Of a stretch of 64,000 nucleotides of DNA, positions 10,920 to 22,360 are shown piece after piece (within the stretch, counting starts at the first letter, position 1; every line of letters begins with the position of its first letter). Position numbers and translations under genes: made by a program. The notes beneath the pieces are model-generated. The model worked only from the letters and a program-made list of their open reading frames with translations. It did no database searches and was not told the origin of the DNA. This DNA is from Lycocorax pyrrhopterus obiensis (taxonomy: Eukaryota > Chordata > Aves > Passeriformes > Paradisaeidae): NCBI GenBank assembly GCA_014706295.1, contig JACSVZ010000007.1, positions 60,456,975-60,520,974 on the forward strand. Reading direction: 5' to 3'.

Positions 10920-11400
10920 GTGGGTGGTAGGTAAGAATTACTAATCCAATCTGCTTGAGTTAACGCAAAACAAGGATTAGGGTAAAGTTCCCGAATATGT
11001 TAATCTTCCTTTATAGAGGCAAACTTTAGCACCGCTATCAACCCCGTGGTTTATAGTTCATGGGAACAATGAACCAATTAAACTCGAGCAGAAAAAAATC
11101 TTGCACAAGTTTTCTGATTGTTACCTAATACTTTGAATTCTTTTGATTCTTAATTATTTGCCACTGTGTCATGGACGGGGGAAATAAAACATTGTTTATT
11201 ATTCATTAGACTGTTTCTAAACATATCCATAATTAACTGCATCTTATTGTAGTTGTTCTTTTCATCTCTCCCTTTATGAAAGTAGGTATTAAATGACACA
11301 TAAGGGCCTGGATAACTGATATAATTGTTGGCAGTGGAAATAGATGGCTTACTGGAATTGTTGTGCCTATTCATAGTCAGCTAGTTGTGAAAAAAACCTC
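10920..11400. promoter_or_regulatory. candidate conserved non-coding element
   Basis: Unique AT-rich DNA with varied transcription-factor-like words: 'caaggattaggg' (K50 homeodomain type GGATTA), 'ccgtggttta' (RUNX-like), 'gggaacaatgaacc' and 'aacattgtttatt' (SOX-like), plus 'ttcttaattatttg' and 'ccataattaactg' (TAATTA type). A small inverted repeat 'gttcat'/'atgaac' surrounds the first SOX-like word. No frame or repeat. Enhancer-like by inspection only. Confidence 0.3.
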
Positions 11401-12737
11401 AGCTTGTGTGAAGGAAAGAAAATGGAAATTCAGAACCATTTCTCTCAGGTTTTGGGAAAGAAAAAATACCTTATTTCACTTTTTATAAACGAGCACTCAA
11501 CAGCAAAATGTCCTCTGGCATTACAGAAGCAAGCCCATTTGGAAAAGCCTTAAATGCTGCTTTAGCCCTGTCGGTATCCAAAATATTCTTACTTACTGCT
11601 GCTCTTACAGCAATCCATACAATTTGGAAAATTTTACTGTGTATTCTGGATTTTTTTCCTGCCTTTCAAATTTCTGACTGGGGAACAGAGCAAAAGGAGA
11701 ATAATTGGACTTGCTTCTTGAGACAGAAATGTCAAGGATTTACTTTTGAATGCTTAAAGGTATATTCTCCTGTCAATACCTCCATGTGGATCTTGGGCAC
11801 ATCAATTAGAGAAATGTAGTCCTAAAGCAAATGTTACACTGCAGGATTTCAGCAACTTCTGTGCCAGTGGGTCAGAAAAGGCAGTTTGATTTTAGAGTAA
11901 TAATGTAGATGTTTTACTTAACCAGCTATTGATCCTGGCCATAAGTGGACAGCAGGGTTGTTTTTGCAGTATCACTATGTACTTGTGCTTGTTAGAGACT
12001 GAATCCCACTGCAATCCAATGCAAAAACTGTTTCTGGGAGATTCTGATGTCACCACCACTTCTGGAAACCTCAGTAATTATTGAGTATTTAATTGGACCT
12101 AAAAGGGAAGGGAAGTAACCCTCTACTAAATACATTTTTGTGTACAACCAAAATTCCAGTGCAACGTGCTTTATAAAAAAAGCCTCAGGAGGAGACATGT
12201 TGGATATTGTGATCCAAGCTCCAGTTCAGTTTATTAAGTCACATTTATAATGTTCTCAATTAAGAGAATTGCAGTTCAGGGAATACAACAGGTCGCAGCA
12301 GGTCAGAGTACAGGCCTCTGTTGCAGAGCACTTGTCAAAGGCTCATTTTATTTAGTAAAAATTAGTCAACTTTCACATCCTCTTGGTGAAAAGTGGACCC
12401 TTGTGCAAGGCACTGAGCTGACCCCTTCATGCTGGAGTTAAACTTCCCAGCAGGAAGCAAGGACTCCTCGGGGGCAGTGACCCAGTGTCTTGTTTTTAGT
12501 CCTTTTGTTCAACTCCCTTGATTTCTGCTTTTCACCTGAGAGGAGCAGACAGCTCAGCCATCGCCCTCCTCGGGACTGGCTGCTCCATGTCTTGACCCTC
12601 CAATTCATCTCTGTGCTCCCTCTATCCAGCAAAAACCTTTGGGACTGTACAAGTAAGATTGGGGGACTTTTTTAGACTGACATTGGTGTGCCATCAGAAA
12701 GTGCAGTGCTCAGTGCACCGTCACCTCCCAGCACAGA
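11401..12737. other. unique non-coding sequence
   Basis: The 103-codon open frame at 11508-11819 (+) and a minus-strand frame at 11992-12198 have no recognisable domains. Mixed-composition unique DNA with no repeats recognised. Confidence 0.4.
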
Positions 12738-13008
12738 TAATCAGAGAACCCTTTAGGTTGGAAAGGAAATTTGCGATCATTGAGTCCAACTGATGCCAAA
12801 GCCACCACTAACCCATGTCCCCAAGTGCCACATCCACACAGCTTTTAAATCCCTGCAGGGATGGTGACTCTACAAATGCCCTGTGCCAGTGCTTCACAAC
12901 TCTTTTGATGAATAAATTTTTCCTAATATTCAATCTAAGCCTCCCCTGGCACAACTTCAGGCTGTTTCCTCTCGTCCTATCGCTTGTTACTTGGGAGAAG
13001 AGACCAAA
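12738..13008 (-). mobile_element. older CR1 LINE 3' fragment, sense on -
   Basis: The + strand reads 'ttaggttggaaaggaaatttg', 'gatcattgagtccaactgatg', 'tccctgcagggatggtgac', 'tttttcctaatattcaatc', 'taagcctcccctggcacaac', 'tgtttcctctcgtcctatcg' and 'cttgggagaagagacc'. This is the reverse complement of a CR1 subfamily distinct from the 'catggcaggggg' type. The order of blocks is intact over ~270 bp with many substitutions, so it is an older insertion. Confidence 0.88.
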
Positions 13009-13759
13009 ACTGACAATAAGGGACTCCCTACGTGGATTTAGTTAGAAACAAAGCACACCAAAATCTCAAACACAGCCAGGATATCTCTCCCAGTCTGGAG
13101 TGCTGTTTTCTGGGAGCTGAGGGAAGCACTTGGCTGTGGGGTGACAGGTTAAGTGTGGTCTGTCTGCGGGCCAGACACTCCGAGGTGCAAACTGGGAGCG
13201 CTCCCAAGATGCCGAGTTACATCTTCTGGAGAGCTGCCCCGCTCCGTCAGGCTCCGCCGTGCCGGGGCCCCATCCTGGGAGCTCTGGAGCCAGTGGGAAC
13301 AGATGGCACTCAGCACTTGGCAGCATTAGACCCCAAATCCCAGGTCCTGGGTCTTTTTTTTTTTTGTCTAACCACCAAAAATCTCTTTCAATTCACAAGT
13401 GGCAAAGCATCAGCAAAACCGAGGTGGAGCGAGATGCACCGGGCAAACCTGGTTTGCTGCTTGAATAAATTTGCAAAAGTAGCGAGTGCTTTTTGCAAGC
13501 CCTCCGGTGCACAGCAGAAATAGTCCAAGTTTGAGGCTGGGGGACTTTTCAAGCTCGTTTCCCTGCTGTGGCACATAACGAACAGACAAAAACCCCTTTC
13601 TGTAGCCTCCGCTGGCTGCGACATTTGTTGGTGTCTGTGGATCTTATTCAGAGCGCTTTGTGCAACACTCGTAGTAATGTAACTGTATTGTGGCAGGAGA
13701 CTGGAGAGGGCAGCGGATCACTCGCTCGAAAACATGACCTTTTAATTTAAACAAAAGAC
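13009..13759. other. unique sequence with modest CpG content
   Basis: A GC-richer patch at 13130-13280 has several CpGs ('gctccgtcaggctccgccgtg'). The 163-codon open frame 13032-13523 (+) spans it and runs out of the CR1 copy, but has no domain and overlaps minus-strand frames. A T12 run lies at about 13354-13365. Confidence 0.4.
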
Positions 13760-14660
13760 TTGAAAAAATGAAAGTGGGTCTTAAACGCAGTTTAATCAGT
13801 CAGGCGAAAGATGTCTAATGAAGCTGCCAGACAGATTTGTAGCCAGACTGTCACTTTACCCATCATGTTTACAGCCTCCAGTGGTGAGATTAGGACTGGG
13901 TGAAGGCACAGTCTATCCAAATTTCCCCAGTCTGCTCCTCTACCCTGTTTGTTGAGTTTTGACAATTTGACAAATTATTTTGTTGTGTTGTCTCTAGACC
14001 TGGAGGAGCTGAGCGTCGCTCCCACCTTTGAGGGCAGCTGAGCGTTGCCTGATGGAGGGATGAGAGACCCAAAGAGATGCTGCAATGCTACAAAATCAAG
14101 GTAAACCCTCTTAGACTTTCTGCTTTATGACGTTTTCGTCCTAGGTGACCAGTGCTAAACCACCTGCCTCTTGAATAAGGACAGCTGAAAAGTTTCAGAG
14201 CAATTTTAAAACATTTTGATTCTCTCTGCTGTGAATCAATGAGTTGGTTTTTTACCAGGATCTCTATTTCTTACTTAAAGCCGCTGGGACGCTGCAGTGA
14301 TGAATAGGGCAGCTGTGGAAACCTTTCGGCAGTTGTTGCTGCATCAGAAGATGCCTACACCAAGAAAGGACTTGATTTAATGAGAATCAAGTTACAAACC
14401 TCCCCCAGAGTTAAATTCCCAGCTCTATGACCATCGTGGCGGCAGCGATCGCGCATTTCTCGCCAACACCAAATTGCGTCTGTCTTAGCATTTCCGGATG
14501 CCCAATTGTTATTTATTTTGCAGGGAATATTTGCTACTTAAGAAGTTTTCCGTGCTGCCCGTTTTAGAAGCCAACCTCTGTGTTTATCCACAGGCTAAGC
14601 AGGGCTCAGACACGCGGCGTCTGAGCTCCCCCGCGCAGCCATGTCGGTGAACCCAGGCTG
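13760..14660. promoter_or_regulatory. candidate conserved non-coding stretch
   Basis: Unique DNA without repeats and with an unusual mix of AT-rich words ('gcagtttaatcagtcagg', 'aagatgtctaatgaagctgcc') and retained CpGs, notably 'ggcagcgatcgcgcatttct' at 14441-14460 with the palindrome GCGATCGC at 14445-14452. In a CpG-poor window this mix is typical of regulatory DNA. No open frame is convincing. Conservation is untested. Confidence 0.25.
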
Positions 14661-15353
14661 GAAGGGGAGGAATTGCCTCTCTGGAAGATGAGAGGGGATC
14701 CATTTTCCATGCTAGCTCTTTCCTGGGGGGCTTTGGCAAGAAGAGAAAAAATCACTCGCAGTTTTCTGTCTTTTCACCCTTTTATTTATTTTTTTTTTAA
14801 AGAACATCAAAGTTATCACTCCTGCTTTCTCACCATAATCCCACAAATCCTAATGTATGTCTCCCAGTCCTTTCATGCTAAAAGCACAAGTGTGTGTGTG
14901 TATTTTGCAGCATTTAGGAGGGTGCTGGCTGTTTCCCCATTTGCATACACCCTGTGTCACTGAAAGAGCCAAACCAGGAAAAGCAGTTCAAACTCAAACA
15001 TTTGCTTATTTTTCTCAGGTATTTTAAAGCCAATTTTTATTTTAAAATTACTTACGTGATGTCTAATTCTGCTTCAGTGGAACAAGACAAGTGGACAAAA
15101 ATTACTTTTCTTGCGAGTTGCTTTTTTTTCTTCTCCCTTCCCCTAAACATTTTCTTTTTCCTAAGTTTCATGCTTAGCAAAAAAACCCTCTGTAATTGTC
15201 TTGTCATGATTGCAGCTTTTCCCATTCACCGCCACTTTACATGGAAGCCCCGGGAAAAGAATTCTTAAAAATGAAATTTCATGCTTGCATGTGTTTCTGT
15301 GATCTGCAGTGTGTATGATCTCCGAGTGGAAAAACTTCTCTGAAAATAACTGG
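14661..15353. other. unique non-coding sequence with T-rich runs
   Basis: It contains T-rich runs near 14783-14800 and 15121-15165, a short (TG)n at 14890-14901 and a perfect octamer ATTTGCAT (minus-strand ATGCAAAT) at 14939-14946. No gene supported. Confidence 0.4.
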
Positions 15354-15590
15354 ATTACCCTTGCTCCGACGCCATCTGATGCCTCCTGAGCAGATCCCGC
15401 CGCTCGCCTGTGATCTCTCGCCCACCGCAATCGGGGTGACAGGCATTGAGGACAGGGCCTGGCGGTGACACCCCCGCCCTCAGCCCCCCTGGGACACGGG
15501 CTGGGGGAGTGGGGCAGCCCCTCTCAGCAGAGCACAAAGCTCTGACCTGTGGCAAACAGGGAAATAGCGTCGTTACCTGGCTCCTCGGGA
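15354..15590. promoter_or_regulatory. small CpG-rich patch
   Basis: About fourteen CpGs in ~240 bases ('gatcccgccgctcgcctg', 'tcgcccaccgcaatcgggg', 'ccgccctcagcccccctgg'). Too short to be a strong CpG island, but clearly different from its surroundings. It could be a distal regulatory element or a GC-rich patch maintained by biased gene conversion. Confidence 0.3.
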
Positions 15591-16310
15591 GGACCTGCAG
15601 CTTTTTTGCCTCAAAGATTGTTTTCAGACTTATTTTCCTTGCAGGCTCCTTCCATACAGGGTTTTTTTGGGGGGATTGGTTTGGACAACGCAGCTTGGGG
15701 TGTGTCTGTCCGGTGGTGTGTGCAGAGCATCATCCCAACCCTCCCCATCCATCAGGAAGGCTCCCATGGAGCCTGAGGGCTGGGACCTGCCCCCTTTGGT
15801 TGTAAGACCCTCTTTTCTCTGCAGAGTCCAGCCCTGGTCTGGGGCCTGCAGGTGGTATTGCAGCCCAAGAAATAAATACTGATAGAGCCCAGAGATCCAA
15901 ATATTCATCTTTCAAGATGTTTTTCGTCTTGTCTTACAATCCTTCTTCCTACATGAACACGCTCTTTGGCTTCATTAGGATGGGAACTGCAGATGCAGCC
16001 AGAGCCACAGCAATCAGCTTCCTCTTTCCCTGCTGCCCAGTGATTTCATGGCAGGTTTTCCTGCCTGGAAGTAGAAATGACTTTGTGAGTCCTTGCTCCT
16101 GCGATGCCACCCAGCAATGGCACCTGCCAGCTGCGCCAGTGGTGCCCACAGGACAAAAGAGTGTGTCCCTCTCTGGCATGGCTGTATCCAGCCCTGACCC
16201 ACATAAGTAACAGTCCCTCAAGGGCTACCTTGAAAAGGGATTAGGTAGGAGTGGGTAGGAAAAACCACTGAGCAGATGAGAGCAATAACACATTAGCAGG
16301 AGCAGGAAGG
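15591..16310. other. unique non-coding sequence
   Basis: Overlapping open frames of 60-119 codons occur on both strands without domains. No repeat recognised. The last 60 bases lead directly into the MIR-like SINE. Confidence 0.4.
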
Positions 16311-16532
16311 CTGGTCCGGTGACTGAACACCAGACTTGGACTCAGGAGATCAAGGTTTAATCCTCCATTCTTCCACAGATGTTGGCAAGTCACTTAATCT
16401 CTCTGTGCCTCAGTTCCCCATCTGGAAAAGGAAGATAATGGTAGTTCTTTTGTCTGCACTGTCTGTTTAGATTTCTAAGTTTTCCAAGGCCAGGGATGCT
16501 TCTTCAGGAGCATATAGATGGCACCTGCCTCT
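16311..16532 (+). mobile_element. ancient amniote MIR-type SINE, sense on +
   Basis: The order of blocks matches the amniote MIR family (MIR1_Amn type, from memory of its general form): a decayed tRNA-like head 'gaacaccagacttggactc' / 'aggagatcaaggtttaatcc', then 'ttggcaagtcacttaatctc', 'tctgtgcctcagttccccatc', 'tggaaaaggaagataatgg', and a tail resembling 'tttagattgtaagctc' ('tgtttagatttctaagttttcc', 'caaggccagggatgcttc'). MIR elements were tRNA-derived SINEs copied with LINE2 help and have been inactive in birds for a very long time. The copy is diverged but nearly full length, and its ends are approximate. Confidence 0.75.
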
Positions 16533-16945
16533 GCAGAGGGAATCACACTGCAGCCTTCCATGCTAGAAATGATAATTAATAACAGAAATATCAGTCCTGT
16601 AATCATCAGGGAACTCACGCTGGTTTGCAACAAAATTTGCAGTTAGTGCATGATCACAGCTTCAACTGAGATTGAATAAGCACTTAATATAATATAATAT
16701 AATTGGCATTTCCAGAAAATGTCTTTGCGGGGTCTTGGGACTCTCTGTTTGCATCTTCAGATGACCACAACAGCCATCCCCATCCTGTAGTACCCGAGAG
16801 CCATTTTTAAGCTGGGTGTCAAGGCAGAAGTTGTAGTGAGGGGATTTTAACTGGCAAGGAACATCAACAACAGCTGTGGGAATCTGCAATTCCCTCTACT
16901 TTGGAACCCTCTGTTTCTCCATCACCTGAAAAGTTTGGGCTGAAT
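16533..16945. other. unique non-coding sequence with short (TATAA)n
   Basis: It includes a short TATAA-type tract at 16685-16703 ('taatataatataatataat'). No frame or repeat beyond this. Confidence 0.45.
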
Positions 16946-17068
16946 TCATAGAATCATAAAGTTGTAGAATATCCTGTGTTGAAAGGGACCCACAAGGATC
17001 ATTGAGTCCAACTCCTGGCCTTATACAGGACACCCCAAGAATCACACAATGTACCCAAGAACATCGAA
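16946..17068 (-). mobile_element. CR1 LINE 3' end, sense on -
   Basis: The + strand reads 'tcatagaatcataaagttg', 'tgaaagggacccacaaggatc', 'attgagtccaactcctggcc', 'acaggacaccccaagaatcac' and 'caatgtacccaagaacatcg'. This is the reverse complement of the 'gagtccaactcctggccctg' CR1 subfamily, the same subfamily as the copies at 28021 and 59129. Confidence 0.9.
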
Positions 17069-18608
17069 TTTAATGTTCTCAGGGTTATGTGTATGTTATA
17101 TTATTAAGGGCGATGTTTATTACTCTGGGGAACCTACCACAACCAAAATCACCCAGGTTACTTCTCAGGAGAAAAAGCCCAAAGTAACTATTTCTAGAAC
17201 TTTTCCTTTGCTGATGTGACATGAAAGAAAAATATTTTGAAGTCTGTTCACTCTGCTTTCCAGTGGGAGAGAATTGGTATCTGTCCTGATTCTACTTAGC
17301 ATCTACTGGAGTCTTCACTGAGGTTAAAAGGAAATTTCAGCAGGTAGGATTATCTCCAACAAGTGTTATATCCTGCCAAATTGTGTTTGGATTTTGTTAG
17401 ACTTATTTACTTGTTCACAACACCCAGGGAAGCAAAGACTTTTTTTCCTGTAAAGAATTTGGCTGTGTTTGAAGACACGGGAACTGTGTTTCTGAGGTGA
17501 ATCAGACTCAGGTGGACTTTGGGATTTGACATAATATTGATTTAGTGACTAACCTCCCTCTTCTGCTGGGTGTGCCGTGGCTACTGTGAGCAGTGCTGAG
17601 CCATTAGAGAGCTGCAGGAATGCTTTCTGGTAGCAGGCTTGGCTTAGGACAGTTCACTTGAAGTTTTTGGGATTAACTAGTTTATGGTTCTGTCTTGGCT
17701 CCAGCCTGGTCTCCAGAGCTGTGGGATGTCCTGAAATTCCCTCTGCATGTCCTCTCTCTCCATCTCCTCTGACTCTATCCAAGAACCTTGGTGAAAATTC
17801 AGGCCTGACAGTGATGCCTTCACTGATGGTTCTACAGATAAACCCCTTGACTTCAGCCCTATGATCTTTCATCCATATCTTCTTTTTCCTGTGCTTCTCC
17901 CTCGTGCACGTCTCTGCTTTCCAACGCTTCCCATCTTGCTGCTCAGTCCCATATCTCCATTTTATTAACGAGACATCGGGCTCTAAGCGAGCTCTGGGCC
18001 TTTCAGTCCTTTTCTTGTTGTCTCTGTCCCTGATGAAGACCTTCTGTGCTTGTTTTATGTATCAACAGGGAATGATTCTCTCATATATTTGTTTTTAAGG
18101 GGTGATCTGACCAGAGAACTGATGCTAAGCATCTGCCCCAGCTGCACCTTATACTTCCAAATCCTCATTTGTTGGACAGGTAAGGAGCTCTGATATTCCT
18201 GGAGTCACAGCACATTCCTAATGAAGAGGGAAGAGTGGGGTAAGTGGAGACACTGCCTTTGCTGTGGGTTCCGTGTCCCCACAACAGAGTAAATGCCCTG
18301 GAGTGAATGTTCTGTGTGTGCATGATAAGCCTTAACTAGCCCTGATTATGTGCATGTTGAAAAAAATGGCAAGAAAATTACAGATATTTTTCTCTTTATT
18401 TTTAAATTTCAAGTGTCGCTATTTTTTATTTTTTCCTGTGACTAATTGCACCGAAATGTGGGTGGAAGAGGGTCTGGGTTTACTAGTTGGTTGAAAATGA
18501 AGAAGAACTGGAAAAAAAATGGTCTTTTTCCCCATTTCTGCTGAAAATTCTCTCTCATTTCTTTGAGCTAAACCTCTGCCATGCCCCCTGTCCACAGTAG
18601 TCTGTGTT
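17069..18608. other. unique non-coding sequence
   Basis: About 1.5 kb of unique mixed-composition DNA. Frames at 17654-17872 (-) and 17658-17864 (+) mirror each other and have no domains. No repeats recognised. Confidence 0.4.
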
Positions 18609-18674
18609 CTTGGCATCCTCCTTGTCCCACGGGGTACTATTTTTGGCATCTTCCAGCTTCCTTGTGGTACTATA
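18609..18674 (+). repeat. diverged tandem duplication, period 33
   Basis: Two adjacent copies begin 'tggcatcctcc' (18611) and 'tggcatcttcc' (18644), and both end 'tactat' (18635-18640, 18668-18673). The match is roughly 70 percent by eye, so this is an old local duplication. Confidence 0.55.
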
Positions 18675-19906
18675 TTCTTGTCTCTGAGTCAAAAGAACTG
18701 GGGGGGGTTGTGGGGGTGCCAGGTGAAAATAAATCCTGGAAACATTTATACTTTTCCCAGTGAAAATTTTCCGTGGAGGAGGGAAATTTCTAAACAGCTG
18801 CAATTTACAGTGCTTTGCTGCACAAGGGGTTTTAAAACATCAGATCTATTAGTTCTAGTCAATATAGGCCAAGTTATTCTGAGAGATGAAAATTCTACCT
18901 AGATCTTAAATCTTTCCTGGCAGTGACAGATGCCAAAGCCTTTCTGGAATAAAAAAAAAAAATACAATTGTTTTGTCAAAGCTCACTTTGTAAATACCTT
19001 TTGCTGGAATGATGATGCTTTGTCTGAAACACACTGCAGAAAACTGACAGTGGGGATGGAAAACGCTGACCTAGTTTTATCCAGAACAAAAGCAGGATTT
19101 ATTTTTTTTGTACAATTTTTCCTCTTTTTCTTTCTTTTTTTTTTCTTTTTCTTTCCTTATAAGAAAAGAAAGTTCAATAAACGCTAGGGCTTAGGGAAGA
19201 AGCTGGTAGTGGGAAGAAAAGCCAAGCACCTTCATGGTCAAATGTCCACAAGAAACCTTAATAATCCATCTAGAGCTCTTGGGCAGGTCAGTGGGGCCCT
19301 CTCTGAGGCGTCGGGGTCCTGGTGCTTTTGATTGTTGTAACACCATCAGCCTCCAGCCCTACAAAACACCTCCAGCTTCTGCTCTGAGCTGCAGAGGGAT
19401 CTGGGTTTTTAGAAAAGTGAGATTAAAGCGTGAGTTGAGGCATCCCCGTTAGGTGAGATAGATGTGTGGGATCTGATTTGGCAGGGGTGGATGAGGACTC
19501 TGGATGCCAAGCCAGGGAATTTTGCACTGGTTCTGCTGGAGGTCAGGTGGGCTCCTTCTGATTCCTGGCTTTAAAAAATTGTCATTTTCCTGCCTTTGGG
19601 TGAAGGATTTCAGCAAGTGGCTCAATAGGTGCAGGAAATCCTGTTCAACTTCCTGGTAAGGAAAGGCAAATTAATGGGAGAAGAGTCCAGCAAAGCTGTG
19701 ACCCTCTAAGGTGCAACTTCTGGATCTGCTGAGGGAAACACAGCCCTTGTTCTCTTTTCCTTTTTTTATCAGGCACCTGTTGAAGTCACACTTTGTGGAA
19801 TTAAGGGGACAAGATCCGAGGTCAGGCCCTGCACTGGTGGTGTTGATAGAGGGCACTGAGAGTCTAAATTTATTTAAAGGGGAATTGATACAGCTCTGAT
19901 CGTGCT
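18675..19906. other. unique sequence with A- and T-rich runs
   Basis: It contains a G-rich patch near 18696-18718, an A-run at 18950-18962 and a pyrimidine tract at 19116-19159 (T and C only for most of its length). The remainder is unique, with no supported gene. Confidence 0.4.
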
Positions 19907-20032
19907 GGAGGGCAGGCTGGGTGGGGCTTGGAGCAACCTGGGACAGTGGAAGGTGTCCCTGCCCATGGCAGGGGGTGAAATGGGATGGTCTGTAAGGTCC
20001 CTTGCAACCCAAACCATTCCGGGATTCTATGG
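19907..20032 (+). mobile_element. CR1 LINE 3' end, sense on +
   Basis: 'gggcaggctgggtggggcttg', 'gagcaacctgggacagtgg', 'aaggtgtccctgcccatgg', 'ggtctgtaaggtcccttgc' and the tail 'aacccaaaccattccggg' with 'attctatgg'. Same subfamily as the copies at 371 and 51639, and relatively little diverged. Confidence 0.92.
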
Positions 20033-20179
20033 TGTCAAAGCAAAAGGGGTTGGAGAGGATAAGAGCAGAAACCATCCTCCCAGAAAAAGTGTTCAGAACA
20101 CAGACAGAAGCTCAGCTGAAGTTTTCCTTCTTAAATTTGCCCAAGACAGAATTAAAATTAACGGACGCAATGAAGGAGC
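20033..20179. other. unique spacer
   Basis: Short unique sequence between the CR1 copy and the candidate element that follows. Nothing was recognised. Confidence 0.4.
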
Positions 20180-20620
20180 AGTACAGCATTACTTGATTTT
20201 TTTCTCTTCATTAGAGCTTCACGACTATCCGGGCTCCACCAGGTTCACGCTCCTTACTGTAATTTCCTGGTGTTTACACCGGGCTCATCTTCCAGAGCAT
20301 TCCAGGTCATTAAAAATTCGCTCTCTCCTTTTTAATCTCTCGCCGAGTTGCCAGCCTCGAGTGCGAGCTCCTCGCTGGAATGCCGTGCCTTTATTGCTTA
20401 TTGCCAGGAAGGTTTTCGCTCGGAATTCTCCCCGGCTGGTGCCATAGCGGGCTGTGGCTGCTGGTCAAAGTTTGCACCTCAAGCCATCAGTTTTCATCAC
20501 GGTGTTTGTCATGAGCTGAGGATGTTTTTATGAGATGAAACAACGTGAGGGTGAAACGCATTCAAATTCAGCCTGCCTGTTTCCAGCTGTAAACGAAGCA
20601 AATGTTTTTTTAAAGAGAAT
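20180..20620. promoter_or_regulatory. candidate conserved non-coding element
   Basis: Unique DNA with retained CpGs and motif-like words: 'actatccgggctccacc', 'ggtcattaaaaattcgctc', 'tcgccgagttgccagcctcg' and 'gcctttattgcttattgcc'. It sits between a CR1 copy and an AT-rich degenerate tract. The open frames across it (181 codons from 19902, which starts inside the CR1) have no domain. Regulatory role inferred from texture only. Confidence 0.28.
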
Positions 20621-20719
20621 AATTTGAAATATTATAAAAGATAAACCATTTGTATTTGCTGCCGCGGATTTTCTTTTATGCTGCTGGTAATATTGGCTTG
20701 CACAGGGCAAGCGTATTTT

Positions 20720-21000
20720 TTAAATAGTAGTTTTTTAAAACAGTATTAAAACTTACTAGTTTTTATTTAGCAATATTAAAATTTATTAATTTTTACTAAA
20801 GAATTACTAGCGTTTATTAAAAATTACTTGTTGATATTAAAAATAATATTTTCATTAATATTTTAAATAATACTTTTAGTAATATTAAAGGCATTTAATA
20901 TTAAATTAAATGTTACATTTATTTAACATTATTATTTAATATTATTTAATATTTAGTATTAAAATTAATATTAAATTAAACATTTTGCTAATACTAGTTT
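20720..21000. repeat. AT-rich degenerate TAATATTAAA-type tract
   Basis: About 280 bases almost free of G and C, built from recurring 'aatattaaa', 'tttattaa' and 'atttaatatt' words in irregular order. It looks like a decayed minisatellite or an AT-rich low-complexity tract. AT-rich DNA continues less regularly to about 21160. Easily unwound, but it carries no defined origin or attachment motif. Confidence 0.75.
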
Positions 21001-22226
21001 GCTAGTTCCAGACATGAAACTATGAAGAGGCTTGTAGTGCATTGAGCTCTACACAAACATAATGAAAAAACTCTGAAAAATATAATAATTATATAATTTT
21101 AATTATTGACAATTTCTATGCATTTTTAATTGTTACAATTTTTTTTAATTTCCGTAAGACCGCACTGCGATTCTTTTAGAAAATCACATCCTTTCTAGAA
21201 AACTACATCCTTTGTGGACTAGAATTTCAGCTACCAGAAGGTCTGAGGCAAGCTATCACTTGGAGATGGTTTTTAGATTAAATGTTAGAGGGTTCTTAAG
21301 CAGTCAGTGCAAACAACTGGGTTTTATTCAGTGGAAAATGGATTTTATAGTACAAGGCAACAAAAAATTCAACCTCCAACCTATTGCACAGTTAATTGTC
21401 AGATTTGTGCCCGCCTTCAGGACTTTTAATTGCAAATTCAAGTCCATGAGAGGTGAAGAATACTCAGACAGCTGAGATTGAATGTGAGGTATCCCCCAGC
21501 TGATGGGGCTTTGCCCCTCATTGCTGTCACTGGTGTCCACACTGTGGGATTCCAGGCTGGTGAGCGCCTGTGAGAGGCGTCTGTTCTGCCCTGCCTTGGT
21601 GGGAATTGCTTGGGATCATCACACTGGGTTCCTGTGGAGATGCTGAGGGTTACCCAGCTCCAGAGACAGCCCCCGACACTCCAGCCCGTGATGGGCTCCC
21701 TCATCTTCTCCTGGTTGTTTGGACCATGTTTTAGCATCGCCACAAAGAGCCCCTGGTGAGCATCTCCTCCAGCAGGGGATTAAGAACTCATTTAGCTCTG
21801 AGTGACTGAAGACCTCCGGGGGCTTCTGTTGCCCTGCTGTGGACTTCATGCCTCAGAAATCTGGGGAATGAGACCAGTTTGCCACAAGTGAGGGAAGAAA
21901 AGCAGCGCAGTGTTACAAACAATTTTGGGTGCTGAAGTTATTCTTTTAAAAGGGCGATAATTCAGAAAGACACGACAGCAGAGCACGGAGGAAACAGAGT
22001 CCCTGGGGCTCTGGCTCAGCCCCATCATAGTCAATGCCTCAATAATCTCCCTACCTGTTGACCAGGTTGAATCACAGAGCAGGGAAGGGAGAAAGGTCCA
22101 TTTATGAAACCAGCAGAGTGATAAAACGAGGTGCTGGACACTGTCGAAGGCAGCAGGATGCTGAGAAAGCCTCGTGTGTCACTGGTTTGATGTGTTGGTT
22201 CTCCTCACAGCGAATTCAAAGCGGGG
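21001..22226. other. unique non-coding sequence
   Basis: AT-rich to 21160 ('tataataattatataatttt'), then mixed composition. Overlapping open frames without domains. Includes 'atcctttctagaaaactaca' next to 'cacatcctttctagaaaa', a short local duplication near 21186-21210. Confidence 0.4.
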
Positions 22227-22360
22227 ACACATCTGAAAAGGTAGATAGTCTAATGAGTAAGACATTTGGTAAATAAGACCAATTAAAAATCAAAAGCAGT
22301 ACACATCTGAAAAGGCAGATAATATGGTGGGTAAGACATTTGGTAAATAAGAGCAAATAA
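22227..22360 (+). repeat. recent tandem duplication, period 74
   Basis: 'acacatctgaaaaggtagat' at 22227 recurs as 'acacatctgaaaaggcagat' at 22301, each followed by a near-identical 'gtaagacatttggtaaataag'. Two copies with few differences, 74 bases apart, so the duplication is relatively young. No coding frame. Confidence 0.88.

Noticed and set aside
19902..20447. 181-codon plus-strand open frame
   Set aside because: It begins inside the 3' untranslated part of a CR1 copy and runs into unique DNA; the product has no domain.
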